Source: Oopsacas minuta (lineage: Eukaryota > Porifera > Hexactinellida > Lyssacinosida > Leucopsacidae). From it: DNA of 64,000 bases. The DNA is taken from NCBI GenBank assembly GCA_024704765.1, contig JAKMXF010000321.1, forward strand, positions 496,001-560,000. The letters run 5' to 3'. A program made the translations under genes and the position numbers. The notes below the pieces were generated by a model. It had not been told where the DNA came from, ran no database searches, and saw only the letters and a program-made list of their open reading frames with translations. Positions 44,530-55,500 of the stretch are shown here, piece by piece. The number at the start of each line of letters is the position of its first letter. Positions within the stretch are counted from its first letter, which is position 1.

Positions 44530-46086
44530 ATGCCAGAAGTAAATATCCAAACTGCACCTATCAAAACTAAAGACCATATACAACTACTCGCTACACCAGA
44601 ATATCTAGAATACCATCCATTACAGGCTACATCCTGCTGGGTAGACCTAAATCTAACTGCCCCTACATACGAAGGAAAGGATAATACAAGAGCTCCAGTA
44701 GATCTTGTAGCTGTGATTGATAGAAGCATCTCTATGAGTGGGGAAAAGATTGAATTAGTTAAGGATACACTTCAATTCGTTCTGACTCAATTGACAGCAA
44801 AAGATAGACTTTGTTTGATTGTATATGATGATTCAGTAAATTTAATTTTCGACTTAACAAATGTAACAGAAGACAATAAGAGCGATCTTTCATGTAAAAT
44901 TAATTCCGTGCATACTCGTGGTAGTACTAACTTATGTGGAGGTTTATTGAAGGGTATGCAAGTGATTTTATCACGAACTGATGATAAAGCTGACGTGGCA
45001 TCAGTTCTATTACTTACAGATGGTCTAGCAAATCAAGGCATATCAACTACTGGAGGTATACTCAAGGCAATGAAGGATCCTTTTCAACTTAAAAAGCGAA
45101 AGAGAAGAATGAGAAAGTTAAAAAAGCGGAAGAAAAGGATAATTATTCCCAGTATACAAGGCCAAGTCATAAAGAAGAAACGCAAGAAAAAGCGGAAGAA
45201 AAAGCGGAAGAAAAAGAGAAAAATTACTAATATAGATTTAACAGAGGAATTCACTGGAACCGTCTACACATTCGGATACGGTAGTGATCACAATGCTACT
45301 ATGCTTAAGGATATAAGTCAGGCAGCTAACGGGGTGTATTTCTTCATAGACACTAATGAGAAGATTCCTGAGTCATTTGCTGACTGTTTAGGAGGACTTC
45401 TGTCTACCGTTGGACAGAATATAAGTTTGAAAGTAGAGTTAAGTAACGGAGCTACTATTACAGAGTTTATTGCAAAGAAGACACCTACTTTCAATGCTAA
45501 CAAGACGAGTGCAGAGGTTGCATTAGGAGATCTCCAATCAGAAGAACAGAGAGATGTCCTGATGGAGCTTCAGCTGCCTGTATGCTCTGACCTAGGAGCA
45601 GATGGTGGTATACTGAACTACGCATCTATTACACTATCATACTTCAATGTTATGTCTTCTGTAATGGAGACTGTTAAATCTGATCTACCTGTTCCACGTA
45701 CAAATACTGGTAAACCTAAAACCAGTAATCCTCTCATTGACAAACAGAAGAACAGAATTCTAACTATGAAAGCACTAGAAGATGCAAAGAAGAAAGCCGA
45801 TGAAGGAAAGTACGAAGAAGGGAGAGATCTGTTATTAGTTTGCAAGAATAAAATAGCAAACTCAATCACCAGAGAGGAAGTGATGGTAAAAGGAATGATA
45901 GACGATATAGATGATATGTACGATGGTATGATAGATGCTGGCAAATACAAAAGCTATGGGAAGAGTCGTGTAATAAATGCATTGCAGTCACACATCCAAC
46001 AGAGATCAAACTTCCAAGCTGCTCCAGGGAAAATCATGAGTTATGAGACGAAATGTAAAGCAGGTATGAAGAAGAAGAAAAAATGA
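44530..46086 (+). CDS. VWA-domain protein, copy 1 (polybasic linker, no signal peptide)
   Basis: Intronless, 518 aa, with a von Willebrand factor A domain at about residues 55-290 in two parts. MIDAS residues are intact: DRSIS (Asp64), Thr in TRGSTNLCGGL and LLTDGLAN. Between VWA strands lies a linker (~188-235) that is almost pure Lys/Arg. The rest (FTGTVYTFGYGSDHNATMLK onward) is shared with copy 2 and ends in a Lys run. No signal peptide: the protein begins MPEVNIQTAPIKTKDHIQLL. Nucleotides 45247-45815 are identical to 47543-48111 in copy 2, whereas the flanks differ. The polybasic linker appears to come from a frame shift of an acidic repeat linker (see findings). Function unknown; similar VWA proteins are widespread in bacteria and invertebrates. 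Confidence 0.8.
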   Translation: MPEVNIQTAPIKTKDHIQLLATPEYLEYHPLQATSCWVDLNLTAPTYEGKDNTRAPVDLVAVIDRSISMSGEKIELVKDTLQFVLTQLTAKDRLCLIVYDDSVNLIFDLTNVTEDNKSDLSCKINSVHTRGSTNLCGGLLKGMQVILSRTDDKADVASVLLLTDGLANQGISTTGGILKAMKDPFQLKKRKRRMRKLKKRKKRIIIPSIQGQVIKKKRKKKRKKKRKKKRKITNIDLTEEFTGTVYTFGYGSDHNATMLKDISQAANGVYFFIDTNEKIPESFADCLGGLLSTVGQNISLKVELSNGATITEFIAKKTPTFNANKTSAEVALGDLQSEEQRDVLMELQLPVCSDLGADGGILNYASITLSYFNVMSSVMETVKSDLPVPRTNTGKPKTSNPLIDKQKNRILTMKALEDAKKKADEGKYEEGRDLLLVCKNKIANSITREEVMVKGMIDDIDDMYDGMIDAGKYKSYGKSRVINALQSHIQQRSNFQAAPGKIMSYETKCKAGMKKKKK

Positions 46087-46729
46087 TAAACTACAATATA
46101 TATTTTCGTATTTTTCTATTTTATCCTCATTTGCAAAACTATTTGGAATATATCACTTATTAATTACTATGATGGATTTACACTTATACAGTAAGACTGG
46201 TTCTTAAATAGAAATTTCGAATTAGGTAACAATATTCCATACCATACAGTGGAGTTGGCCTATTTGCAAGTCGTATTCAGCACGAATTTCCCTTGTTAAT
46301 ACGCAAACTTGCTATTAGAGAAATTATTTCCAATACCAAAACGGACTCTAAGTCCTAGAGAACCTTGCTATTAAGCGAACACCACTGTATGTTAATTACG
46401 TGACTATAGCTTATATCGAGGTGCTTCGACCTGAACACTGTTTCAAACGCATTTGGAGTTACAAATTGTAATAGATTTTGCATGAGCTACTCGTCAATTA
46501 ACACTATTGAATGCCAAATATTTGTAACCAAGGTAACCGAAATACACTATAGGAATTGAACTACCTTCCATGTGTTTACCATAATAAGATTGGTAATAGG
46601 CCAATCAAATATTGACACACAATTCCACACAATATATTGGTGTATATATATATATAGCCTCATTAGGTAACAACTTCTACCAAAACCCATTTGAAATACA
46701 AGTCTATAATTAATCAATTCTATATTTAA
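46087..46729. other. Intergenic region between the VWA paralogues
   Basis: 643 bp, no gene. Contains the MITE at 46247-46387 and a TATATATATATATA run near 46,643, about 80 bp before the copy 2 start. Confidence 0.5.
46247..46387. repeat. MITE, CAGTGG...TTTGCAAG family (copy B)
   Basis: 141 bp, CAGTGGAGTTGGCCTATTTGC ... TTAAGCGAACACCACTG, sharing its interior with 14484-14621 and with 63447-63545. Confidence 0.7.
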
Positions 46730-48379
46730 ATGTGCCATATGACAAAGTTCATTTTCTCGCTGGCTATTATTAGTCTTGTATTCCAATGTAACATTATCTC
46801 TGCAGTATTTGGTTATATAAATAAGAATCTCAAAGATCCAATAGCCAAACATCCAATACCAATGGCAGTAGTAGAGAAACCAATTGATGACAAAATTAAA
46901 CTCCTGGTTACTCCAGAGTATCTTGAGTATGACCCCGCTAAGGGAACCAACTGTTGGGTAGATATCAACCTAGCAGCCCCTGTATACGAAGAGGATGATA
47001 ACGTACGAGCACCGGTAGATATAGTAGCCGTGATAGATAGGAGCGGATCGATGGGTGGCGGCAAGCTTGAATTGGTTAAGAAAACGCTTCATTTCGTTGT
47101 AACCCAACTCACACCAAAGGATAGGCTATGTCTAATCGTGTATGACGATACTGTTGATTTGGTTTTCGATTTAACGAGTCTGACCCCGGAAAATAAGATC
47201 GATATTGAGGCGAAAATCGACGCAGTGCAAACTCGTGGTTCCACCAACTTGTGTGGCGGTCTGTTGAAAGGAATGCAAGTTATAATGTCACGTACTGGTG
47301 TCAAGGCTGACGTAGCTTCCGTCCTGCTGCTTACTGATGGTCTTGCGAATGTAGGTATTTCCAATACTGAAGGGATAATACAGGCAATGAAGGATCCATT
47401 CGCTCACGATATAGCTGGTAGTGCAAAACGTGAGGCCAAGAAGCCTCAATCTAGAGCTCGTAGTTTAATATCCTCTCTCAAGGGAGAGCCTAAGGAGGGT
47501 GCAACAGGGGGAATGGAACCAGCAGACCTGAAAGCCGCCAATGAATTCACTGGAACCGTCTACACATTCGGATACGGTAGTGATCACAATGCTACTATGC
47601 TTAAGGATATAAGTCAGGCAGCTAACGGGGTGTATTTCTTCATAGACACTAATGAGAAGATTCCTGAGTCATTTGCTGACTGTTTAGGAGGACTTCTGTC
47701 TACCGTTGGACAGAATATAAGTTTGAAAGTAGAGTTAAGTAACGGAGCTACTATTACAGAGTTTATTGCAAAGAAGACACCTACTTTCAATGCTAACAAG
47801 ACGAGTGCAGAGGTTGCATTAGGAGATCTCCAATCAGAAGAACAGAGAGATGTCCTGATGGAGCTTCAGCTGCCTGTATGCTCTGACCTAGGAGCAGATG
47901 GTGGTATACTGAACTACGCATCTATTACACTATCATACTTCAATGTTATGTCTTCTGTAATGGAGACTGTTAAATCTGATCTACCTGTTCCACGTACAAA
48001 TACTGGTAAACCTAAAACCAGTAATCCTCTCATTGACAAACAGAAGAACAGAATTCTAACTATGAAAGCACTAGAAGATGCAAAGAAGAAAGCCGATGAA
48101 GGAAAGTACGAGGAAGGGAGAGAACTTTTGATGGCTACTAAACAGCAAGTTGCCATTTCTGCCACCAGTGATGAAATTATGGTACAAGGAATGATGGATG
48201 ACATGGATGACATGTGGGATGGGATGGTAGACTCAGCTAAATATAACAGCTATGGAAAGAGTCGTGCTGTCAATGCTGTACAAGCTCACTGCGAACAGAG
48301 ATCTAACTTCCAGGCAGCTCCTGGCAAGATCATGAGCTATGAGACTAAATCTAAAGTCGCTATGAAGAAGAAGAAATAA
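46730..48379 (+). CDS. VWA-domain protein, copy 2 (secreted form)
   Basis: Intronless, 549 aa. Begins with a likely signal peptide (MCHMTKFIFSLAIISLVFQC, then NIISAVFG), unlike copy 1. The VWA domain keeps MIDAS DRSGS (Asp103), TRGSTNLCGGL and LLTDGLAN. Its linker (~220-265) is ordinary, mixed in charge (AKREAKKPQSRARSLISSLK). From FTGTVYTFGYGSDHNATMLK to KADEGKYEEGRE it is identical to copy 1 in protein, and identical in DNA over 569 bp. After that the sequences diverge again (ELLMATKQQVAISATSDEIM against DLLLVCKNKIANSITREEVM). Both end in SNFQAAPGKIMSYETK and a Lys run. The pair differ in predicted location: copy 2 outside the cell, copy 1 inside. Confidence 0.82.
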   Translation: MCHMTKFIFSLAIISLVFQCNIISAVFGYINKNLKDPIAKHPIPMAVVEKPIDDKIKLLVTPEYLEYDPAKGTNCWVDINLAAPVYEEDDNVRAPVDIVAVIDRSGSMGGGKLELVKKTLHFVVTQLTPKDRLCLIVYDDTVDLVFDLTSLTPENKIDIEAKIDAVQTRGSTNLCGGLLKGMQVIMSRTGVKADVASVLLLTDGLANVGISNTEGIIQAMKDPFAHDIAGSAKREAKKPQSRARSLISSLKGEPKEGATGGMEPADLKAANEFTGTVYTFGYGSDHNATMLKDISQAANGVYFFIDTNEKIPESFADCLGGLLSTVGQNISLKVELSNGATITEFIAKKTPTFNANKTSAEVALGDLQSEEQRDVLMELQLPVCSDLGADGGILNYASITLSYFNVMSSVMETVKSDLPVPRTNTGKPKTSNPLIDKQKNRILTMKALEDAKKKADEGKYEEGRELLMATKQQVAISATSDEIMVQGMMDDMDDMWDGMVDSAKYNSYGKSRAVNAVQAHCEQRSNFQAAPGKIMSYETKSKVAMKKKK

Positions 48380-49651
48380 ACATCTTTCTCAACTCTTTTG
48401 TCCCCCTAACAAGTTATTTTTCTATATTTTATTAGTTTTTCAGATGGGAACATACTCCTTTATTTTGCTTGATATTATCTAGAATCTATATTATCTTTGT
48501 GATTGTTAATATATGAATTGTGAGTGTGAGAGATATTATTAGAAATATTTTAGAATGGGGAATATTGTAGCTAACTTTTCGGCAATATCTCTATATATTT
48601 TAAGTACAGCTGGTGTTGGTTATAAGAACTATGCCCTGAAAACTGCTCTCATATCTTATAATGAATTTCAAACATGATTTATTTCAAATTCCCACCATTT
48701 CCCTCGCGCTTCCTTGAGAGCATATAATTTAGTTCTGGTATAAATTTCACGCTTTTTGCTCTAATTTACTTATATATTCACAAAATCGCATATGCAATCT
48801 CATTGCATGGACTTTCTTTACATTAATAGAAGTATTAATTTAATAAAATTGCCCAATACAGTAGAGTCTCCTGGTAAGCCTCCCATTCCCCGTTTATTAT
48901 TTCTAATGTAAATGTCCTTTAATCAGAGATTTTTCAGTCAATATATACAGCCACTTTCCCCAATGAATGTTTTTTCAATTATATTTGATTATCATAATAT
49001 GCCCTAAGGTTATTGGTTGAAAATAAAAATTTGTAAGAAATTTCTTCTCAGAAACCCGAATATTTCAATTCATCATCATAGTGATACGTTTGTGTTATTC
49101 TCCAAATTTAGCATATCAAAAGGTTTATTCAAAAACTTTATCGAAGAATTCCCCACCTATAGCTATAGAGGTAAATTTCAATGGTCCAAGGCATAATTAC
49201 CTCTAAAGTATTCCCCATATTCCTCGCTTATTGAGGTTCCCCATTAATAGAGACCGAGGTTGCACTGTAATTGAAATTAATTATTGCACACAGTTTGTAA
49301 AATTGTAAATTTTATATAGAAACAATAGAATATTCTATAATTTCCAAAGTCCACTTTTAATGGTAACTTTTGCAGCAGAATTAATCATTAATGCAAATTT
49401 TTTGCCAATCGTGTATTCTAACTAGTACTTACAAACCTGCTAGATCTATTATTATCCAATAATTGCTGGAAATATTTGTCAATTTAATAACCATGCTATA
49501 TGTCTACTAAGTATTCTACATAAATCAGTGGTAAATCATAGGAGAATTCTTACTAAATGTATGTATGGACACTAATGACTTGCTATCTCAGCAATAATGC
49601 TCTGTACATAAATACCATATTAATCAGTATATTTATTCATGAATTGTTAGC
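48380..49651. other. Intergenic region with a 409-bp MITE
   Basis: No gene seen between the VWA pair and the dynein light chain. Contains the 48859-49267 element; the rest is AT-rich. Confidence 0.55.
48859..49267. repeat. 409-bp non-autonomous element, CAGTAGAGTCTC family
   Basis: Ends CAGTAGAGTCTCCTGGTAAG and TAATAGAGACCGAGGTTGCACTG are inverted relatives; TA flanks both sides. The interior is AT-rich and has no coding frame. Confidence 0.5.
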
Positions 49652-49984
49652 ATGTCAAGTAGCCGTGGAGATTTCCCTATCGAGCAAGTAACAGAGATTA
49701 TAAAAGCTACGATAGTAGATAAGTTCTCAGACCGCCCCGCTTACAAACAAGATGAAGTTGAATTCTGGACGAAAGAGCTAGCTGAAGTATGCACAAGTGA
49801 ATTAAGTAAACTCAAGAAATCATATAAATATATTACACATGTTATGGTAATGCAGAGAACAGGTGGAGCTCTGAATACAGCTAGCTGTTGCTATTGGGAT
49901 CAGAATTCTGATGGTAATTGTGTAATGGGATGGGAGAATCAAGATATACATGTAGTAGTTGATGTGTTTGGGATTGCAATTTAG
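49652..49984 (+). CDS. DYNLT1: Tctex-type dynein light chain
   Basis: Light chain of cytoplasmic or axonemal dynein that binds the intermediate chain as a dimer. Intronless, 110 aa, the normal family length (~113). Tctex-1 fold landmarks: SYKYITHVMVMQRTGGALNT, then ASCCYWDQNSDGNCVMGWEN, and VVVDVFGIAI at the C-terminus, aligned over their length with human DYNLT1/DYNLT3. Nearest neighbour downstream is the cilia gene TTC29. DYNLT1 against DYNLT3 cannot be told apart here. Confidence 0.92.
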   Translation: MSSSRGDFPIEQVTEIIKATIVDKFSDRPAYKQDEVEFWTKELAEVCTSELSKLKKSYKYITHVMVMQRTGGALNTASCCYWDQNSDGNCVMGWENQDIHVVVDVFGIAI

Positions 49985-50190
49985 TATATTTGGTCTTATA
50001 TTTGTGTATAGTAATTCCTTAAACTTCATTTTGTATATTTTGTAATTTGCTCTGGATTTATATTTACCCTACATTATAATATAACTTAAATATTAAAGTT
50101 ATGGCATTTATATTTACAACTGTAAATATGGTGGAAAGAAGCCTGAAACGGTGAACCTTAATTCCATACTATCAATATTTAGATAGGTTT

Positions 50191-50372
50191 AGAAATTCAC
50201 TATATCGAACACGGATATATGGAAATATTAACTTATATCGAAGTCTGAAATTGTACAAATATGGTCCCAAGCAGTTAAAGTAACATTTATTTCATCGATT
50301 ATATAACGAACTACGTGTAAATGTGAGTAATTATCACGGTCTCCTTCAGCTTCAATATAACGATTTTTTCCT
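50191..50372. repeat. pogo/Tigger-like MITE, degraded copy
   Basis: Family words in reverse order: TATATCGAACACGGATATAT, GAAATTGTACAAATATGGTCCCAA, GTAATTATCACGG, but both terminal repeats are eroded. Confidence 0.55.
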
Positions 50373-50489
50373 GTAAATGTTCTTATATTGGACTACATAT
50401 TTCTGTACTGACGAACATTAATTATCCGTTATCTAGATAGAATTTGTCTGGAGTTCTCTGGTCTGAATTCCTATTAAATAAGCTAGTTG

Positions 50490-50514
50490 TATATATATAT
50501 ATATATATATATAT
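50490..50514. repeat. (TA)12 microsatellite
   Basis: Uninterrupted TA dinucleotide run of 25 bp directly upstream of the TTC29 ATG; may lie in its 5' UTR or core promoter. Confidence 0.9.
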
Positions 50515-50530
50515 CTGTTTGTCTAATACA

Positions 50531-52369
50531 ATGGCTGCTGCACTACCCCCAATACAATCTGTATCAATTCCTCACCAATCAGTAAGAGTCCCTGTCCTCA
50601 GCAAGAAAGATACTCTGCAGGAGAATAAAGTAACTCCTGTTAAACAAGGCATAGCAGGACTCACTGATCTAGACATAGCTAGACACAGACAGAGTTATCT
50701 ACACAATACTTCAGTAGCTCTACTAGAGGAGGGATATGTTAACTCATTTATTGAGATATTCAGTCTGGTTGAGTCTCAGAAGATGCAGCGGGAATTAGCT
50801 GGTATGTTTATGTTGAAACGGGAAACTTTGCAAATGGAGTGATAAACACTTTGAGGGAATTTGCGGAGGCAACACTAGTTGTTAGAATTTTGTGTAATTA
50901 CAGTCAGCCGTGGCGTGACAGTGGGACATGGGGGCCAGATATTTTTAGGGCCTCCACTTAAATTTTCATGACATACCATCTCCTCTGTAACATAAAATTA
51001 ATTATGCTATTTATAGGGAAAGATTCTGGTCACTACTACGACCCTCTGTTACCAGCTGAGCCCAGCAAACTAGAGACACTAGCTAAACATCTTGGACTAG
51101 CAGAAAAGCTACAAAGACAAGGGAAACTAGCTGAAGTGTGTAGTACTCTAGATAAACTAGCTCATGAGTGTAAGCAGACAGACAGCTGGCTATCTGATCA
51201 CTTCTATAAGAAATCTCTCTCGATTAGTGAACTAATTGAAGGAGATGAAGGAAGGAAGCTAGCGGAATCTCACAAAAACTTAGGATTAATGCATGAGTAT
51301 CAGGATAGCTTGTTACAAGCTATTCAGGACTTGGAAGCTTATTTTAAAATGTGTCAAAGGCATGGAGAGACCTGGCACACTGACCATGGAGAGAATATTA
51401 TGGATGATGCATGTGAACAGCTGAGAAGGGTTAGTTATTATGTGAACAGCTATAATTGTTAGATTTTCATTAATGGCATTAGAAAGCTTTTTTAGCATTT
51501 TTCCAGAATATAGATCCATATGCCGGGATATATTTGGAATTTTGTGTGCCTTTTCTCCAAATAATACTTGGAATTGCTATTTGTGGATTACTACTTGGAA
51601 TCTAGGGAATTTAGCTTAGCAAGTACCGGGAAATTATCATAAGAGGTTGGTAAGTATACAAATCGCAAAATTCCTTATAAGGAATTACAGTTACCAAGAG
51701 CTTAGCTCTTGTGTATTTCTATAGGTATACACTAAATACGCTGATACCCTCCAGACCGCAGATCCAGTAGCTGCTATAGAGTATGTACAGCGTGCTTATG
51801 ACGTAATAAAACTATCCTCTTACATAGACAAACAAGCTGAAGCATGCTATCTCCTGGGTGTAGCATACAGAGAAGCTAAAGAGTACAAAACTGCATTGAA
51901 ACAATTCAAATCATATCACGAGAAAGCTAAACACAACAGGGATGATGATGGAGTAATACATGCTTGTGATGCTGTATCAGATACTTATCAGTTAATGGGA
52001 GAATTCATGAGAGCAGCTGAGTACCAAAAGAAGATTCTAGAAGCTTCTCAGAGAGCTGATATTAACACAGCATACACAAAAGCATGTGCTTCACTCGGTG
52101 GTATTTATAACAGACTTGGTTTGTATGAAGAATCTGTGACGTATTTTGAGAGATCTAATGAAGACAGTACTGCTATGAATGGAGGAGTATCTAATGTACA
52201 ATTTGGTGTAGCTAATGCTCACCATCAGATGGATAACTATCTAGATCATGTATTGGATTATTCAGTACAAACTGATTTGGGTATAGCTAGTTTCAAAGAT
52301 GAACATGATGGAACGATAAATGTATCAGAGGATTGTACTGGCTCTCAAGATGGGGAGGAAGACTATTGA
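50531..52369 (+). CDS. TTC29: Tetratricopeptide repeat protein 29 (axonemal)
   Basis: Cilium and flagellum protein linked to axonemal dynein and intraflagellar transport. Exons 50531-50801, 51017-51429 and 51725-52369; phases agree, 442 aa (human 475). Diagnostic start block YLHNTSVALLEEGYVNSFIE, then IFSLVES, matches human VELLQEGYHKSFTELFALM. TPR helices follow: LAESHKNLGLMHEYQDSLLQ, EACYLLGVAYREAKEYKTAL, ACDAVSDTYQLMGEFMRAAE, ACASLGGIYNRLGLYEESVT, and VQFGVANAHHQMDNYLDHV near the end. The tail is acidic. Together with the neighbouring dynein light chain and ZSWIM2 it hints at a cluster of cilia genes. Confidence 0.9.
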
Positions 52370-52556
52370 ATATCTTGCATTACTCGCTTATAACTGTGTT
52401 TTGGGGTGTTTAAACGAATTTACTAATTAACCATTTAGTTAGAAATATATGAACATACTATTCAGTAACACTCATATACGTATAATTATTTGCTAGATAT
52501 ATCGTGAACTACTAATACTATTAACAGTATTTATACTTATCGGTTAGTACATTGTG

Positions 52557-55500
52557 ATGGCTACTCCCTCTGAGAACGGAACAATCTCCCTCTCTTCTGG
52601 ATCTAGAGGTATATCTGATATATTCGCGATTCAGCTGGAGGTGACTGGCAGACTGCTCGAAGCCGAACAGAATAAAGTCAGTTCATAAAACATGTATATT
52701 CAACTCCCGTCATATCGCAGCTCAAGGGACCCCGATATGTACTTCGATATAACCGATGAATATTTGTTACTTTGATGGTTTGGGAACATATTTGTACAAT
52801 TTAAGACCTCGATATAAGCATGTTTTTCGATATGTTCGTGATCCATATATCTGGAGTTGACTGTACATACCTTTTCTGTGTACAGTATAAACCTGCTTTC
52901 TTACTCAATGTAGGTAGAATTGATGGAGAAAGAGATGCGAGCTAATATGCAGGATGAGATATCAGCTGGGTCTATGAAGGCACGTGCTCTTAAGGAAGAA
53001 CAGAATAACTTTCTACGTATATACACGCAACATCAACGTCTGTTACAGGAATATCAAGCTGTAGCTGTAGATGTGTTCAGGAAGGCAGCAGCTAGTTCTA
53101 CACAGAGGACCAGGTAGATAATACATTATAGTCTACTGTTAATAACAAACTTGTTTCTATTCCACCTCCCCCATCAAGTTTACAAATATTGCCATTATTT
53201 CATTATCATCTCAATGGAATTCAAATACACAATATATTTACTAACTAACTAACAGGCGAATAGTAATGATTACTATTCACCATTCTTATTCGCTATCTCA
53301 GTATCTGAAACCTAGCATGAGTTCCTATATACTTCAAATGAGCATTTCTTAATACTTATCTATAATCTGAATTGAATTATTGTTCCAATTTCCTCTCAGA
53401 TCAATCCCATCTGTCGGTATGAAGAACACTGTAAAGAAGAGAGCTTCTATATTCGGTACCATCGTATCAGAGACTCAGGGAGCTCAGATCCATGAGAGAC
53501 CTAACCTATTCTCCCTATTTCATTCAGGAGTATCTAAAGATAGCTCTCCTACTAAATATAACCGTCCTCTCAAATTTGAGAATGGTTATTTAGTGTCAGG
53601 GAGTATGACAGCTCTAATAGAACACATAATACCAACCCTATCATATTATCCGGATAGGACGTTTGTATTTGCTTTCTTGTTGTGTTCAAGATTGAAGATG
53701 AGACCACATAAATTGCTTGCTGAGGTTAGTTAGTTATTACGTCATTTCATATATTGTGTAACTTCAACAACCGTTGCGCCAGGTACACCAAAAATGCTAC
53801 CCAGTTTGTGGCGTTTTTCTGCCATTTTTTTACTCCATTTCCAGAAGTTCTCCGTTTCCACAGGTCCCATTATTGCCTTATATGCACGTAGTACCAGTAT
53901 TTTTAATCCAATTACATATTTACAAAATAACTTAATTATCCAAGAGTGGATTATATAAATAATTATTCCTATTCTTCCTATTCCTGATATCATCTAACAT
54001 TCTCTTCATTGCTACTGCAATACTCATCCCTATAATCCCAATATAGAATATGCTAGCTGCAATAGTCTGTACAATACGGGCTATTATACTTACAACTATC
54101 ACTGTTTGAATAGCTCTCTCTCCTGGTGTAAATATAAGGAATGCTGGCTTCAGTTTATAACATTGTAGTAGTACTATCCACTCTGTCCAGACAGATCCCA
54201 TACAGAATACTAGCTCACCCAGGACAAGTATAAATAGGAGTGCGGTGAAACACGAAACTGTTTGTTTGTACATGTATAAGGCATTCCCTGTTCGTTTATG
54301 TTCTTGTCTCGCTTCCATATTATCAATCAGACTAATGTCCTGTAATCTAAACTGTATTTGTAGCTGTAGCCTCTTGGAAGAACGTGTAACAAGATAGATA
54401 TTTATGGAAAAAAATACGATAGAGATAGTGTACCCTATTATGTATGTTTGTATGAATAACGTCACTACGAATATAACCAATGCTTGAAGAAGTGTAATAG
54501 TTAAAATCTTGAATATTTGTTTCATATGAGCTGTCCTATTACTGTAGACTTGTATTAGGAAAGATACAATACTCCAGTAAATTGCTATATGTGCTACTAT
54601 ACAACTTTGTCTAATTGCTTCTATTAAGAATCCTTTGGAACATCCGCTGTATAGGAAATCATATGTTGCACCACTCTCAGTTATGTTTACGCTACAATTG
54701 TATGTTGATTGGAAAGTTTGTAATTTTACACTTCCCCCAAACGCTCCTGTAATGAATTCCGCTATTAATAGTATAGAAATTGAAAACTCACATAGTAACA
54801 CTCCAAGAATTAGAGAATCGCGGATTATTAGAGATTTCTTAGTTCTCCTTCTGGTCAGGGTGTCTTGACCTGAAACGCGGATTTTATAGCTCTTATATGC
54901 CGTGTAATTTATGAAAATATTGTTAGTGAAATATACAACCCAGAATATTGAAATTATGATAATAATAACGCATACTGGTGAAAGCAGGTATATAGAGTAA
55001 TGGTATATACTTGTGATAATACTTTCTAATTCTATGAAATTCATTTGAGATAATCCCACATTATCAGGTTTTATACTGAATATCTTATTTGATAACTTCT
55101 GTAAGATTCCTAATAAAGCAATTTTATTAATACAACATTACTGAACTTTGCACCAGAAATATTCCTTTCATAATTAGTTGTATTTTGTTTAATTTCTAAT
55201 GTCTTACACATTAGCAAATAAAATGATTTGTCGCACAAAGTGTAGTGTAAACCGCTGTCGCTTCCTCTGACATATTAATTTCTCATTAATAGGCTTGCCT
55301 GCTCGAATTTCACCAGTACGATACCTTATGCGTAGCTGTATTTGGAATTTCATTAATTTAATTCTGTATACCTGTTTATGTTGCTAGATTCACGAAGCAT
55401 TCGAGACTCAAATACAAGCTCTCAGTTCTTCTGACAAAACAACTCTCTCTGCTTATTTCTTACAGCTGCTCAGTGAATGGACTGATAACTTTGCATACGA

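Larger units (their letters stand above)
49985..50530. other. Intergenic region with a degraded MITE and a TA run
   Basis: Holds a degraded pogo-like MITE (about 50191-50372) and a (TA)12 microsatellite at 50490-50514, 16 bp before the TTC29 start. Confidence 0.55.

Noticed and set aside
46547-46852. 101-codon minus-strand frame at the start of VWA copy 2
   Set aside because: Overlaps the copy 2 signal-peptide region antisense and has no protein-like features.
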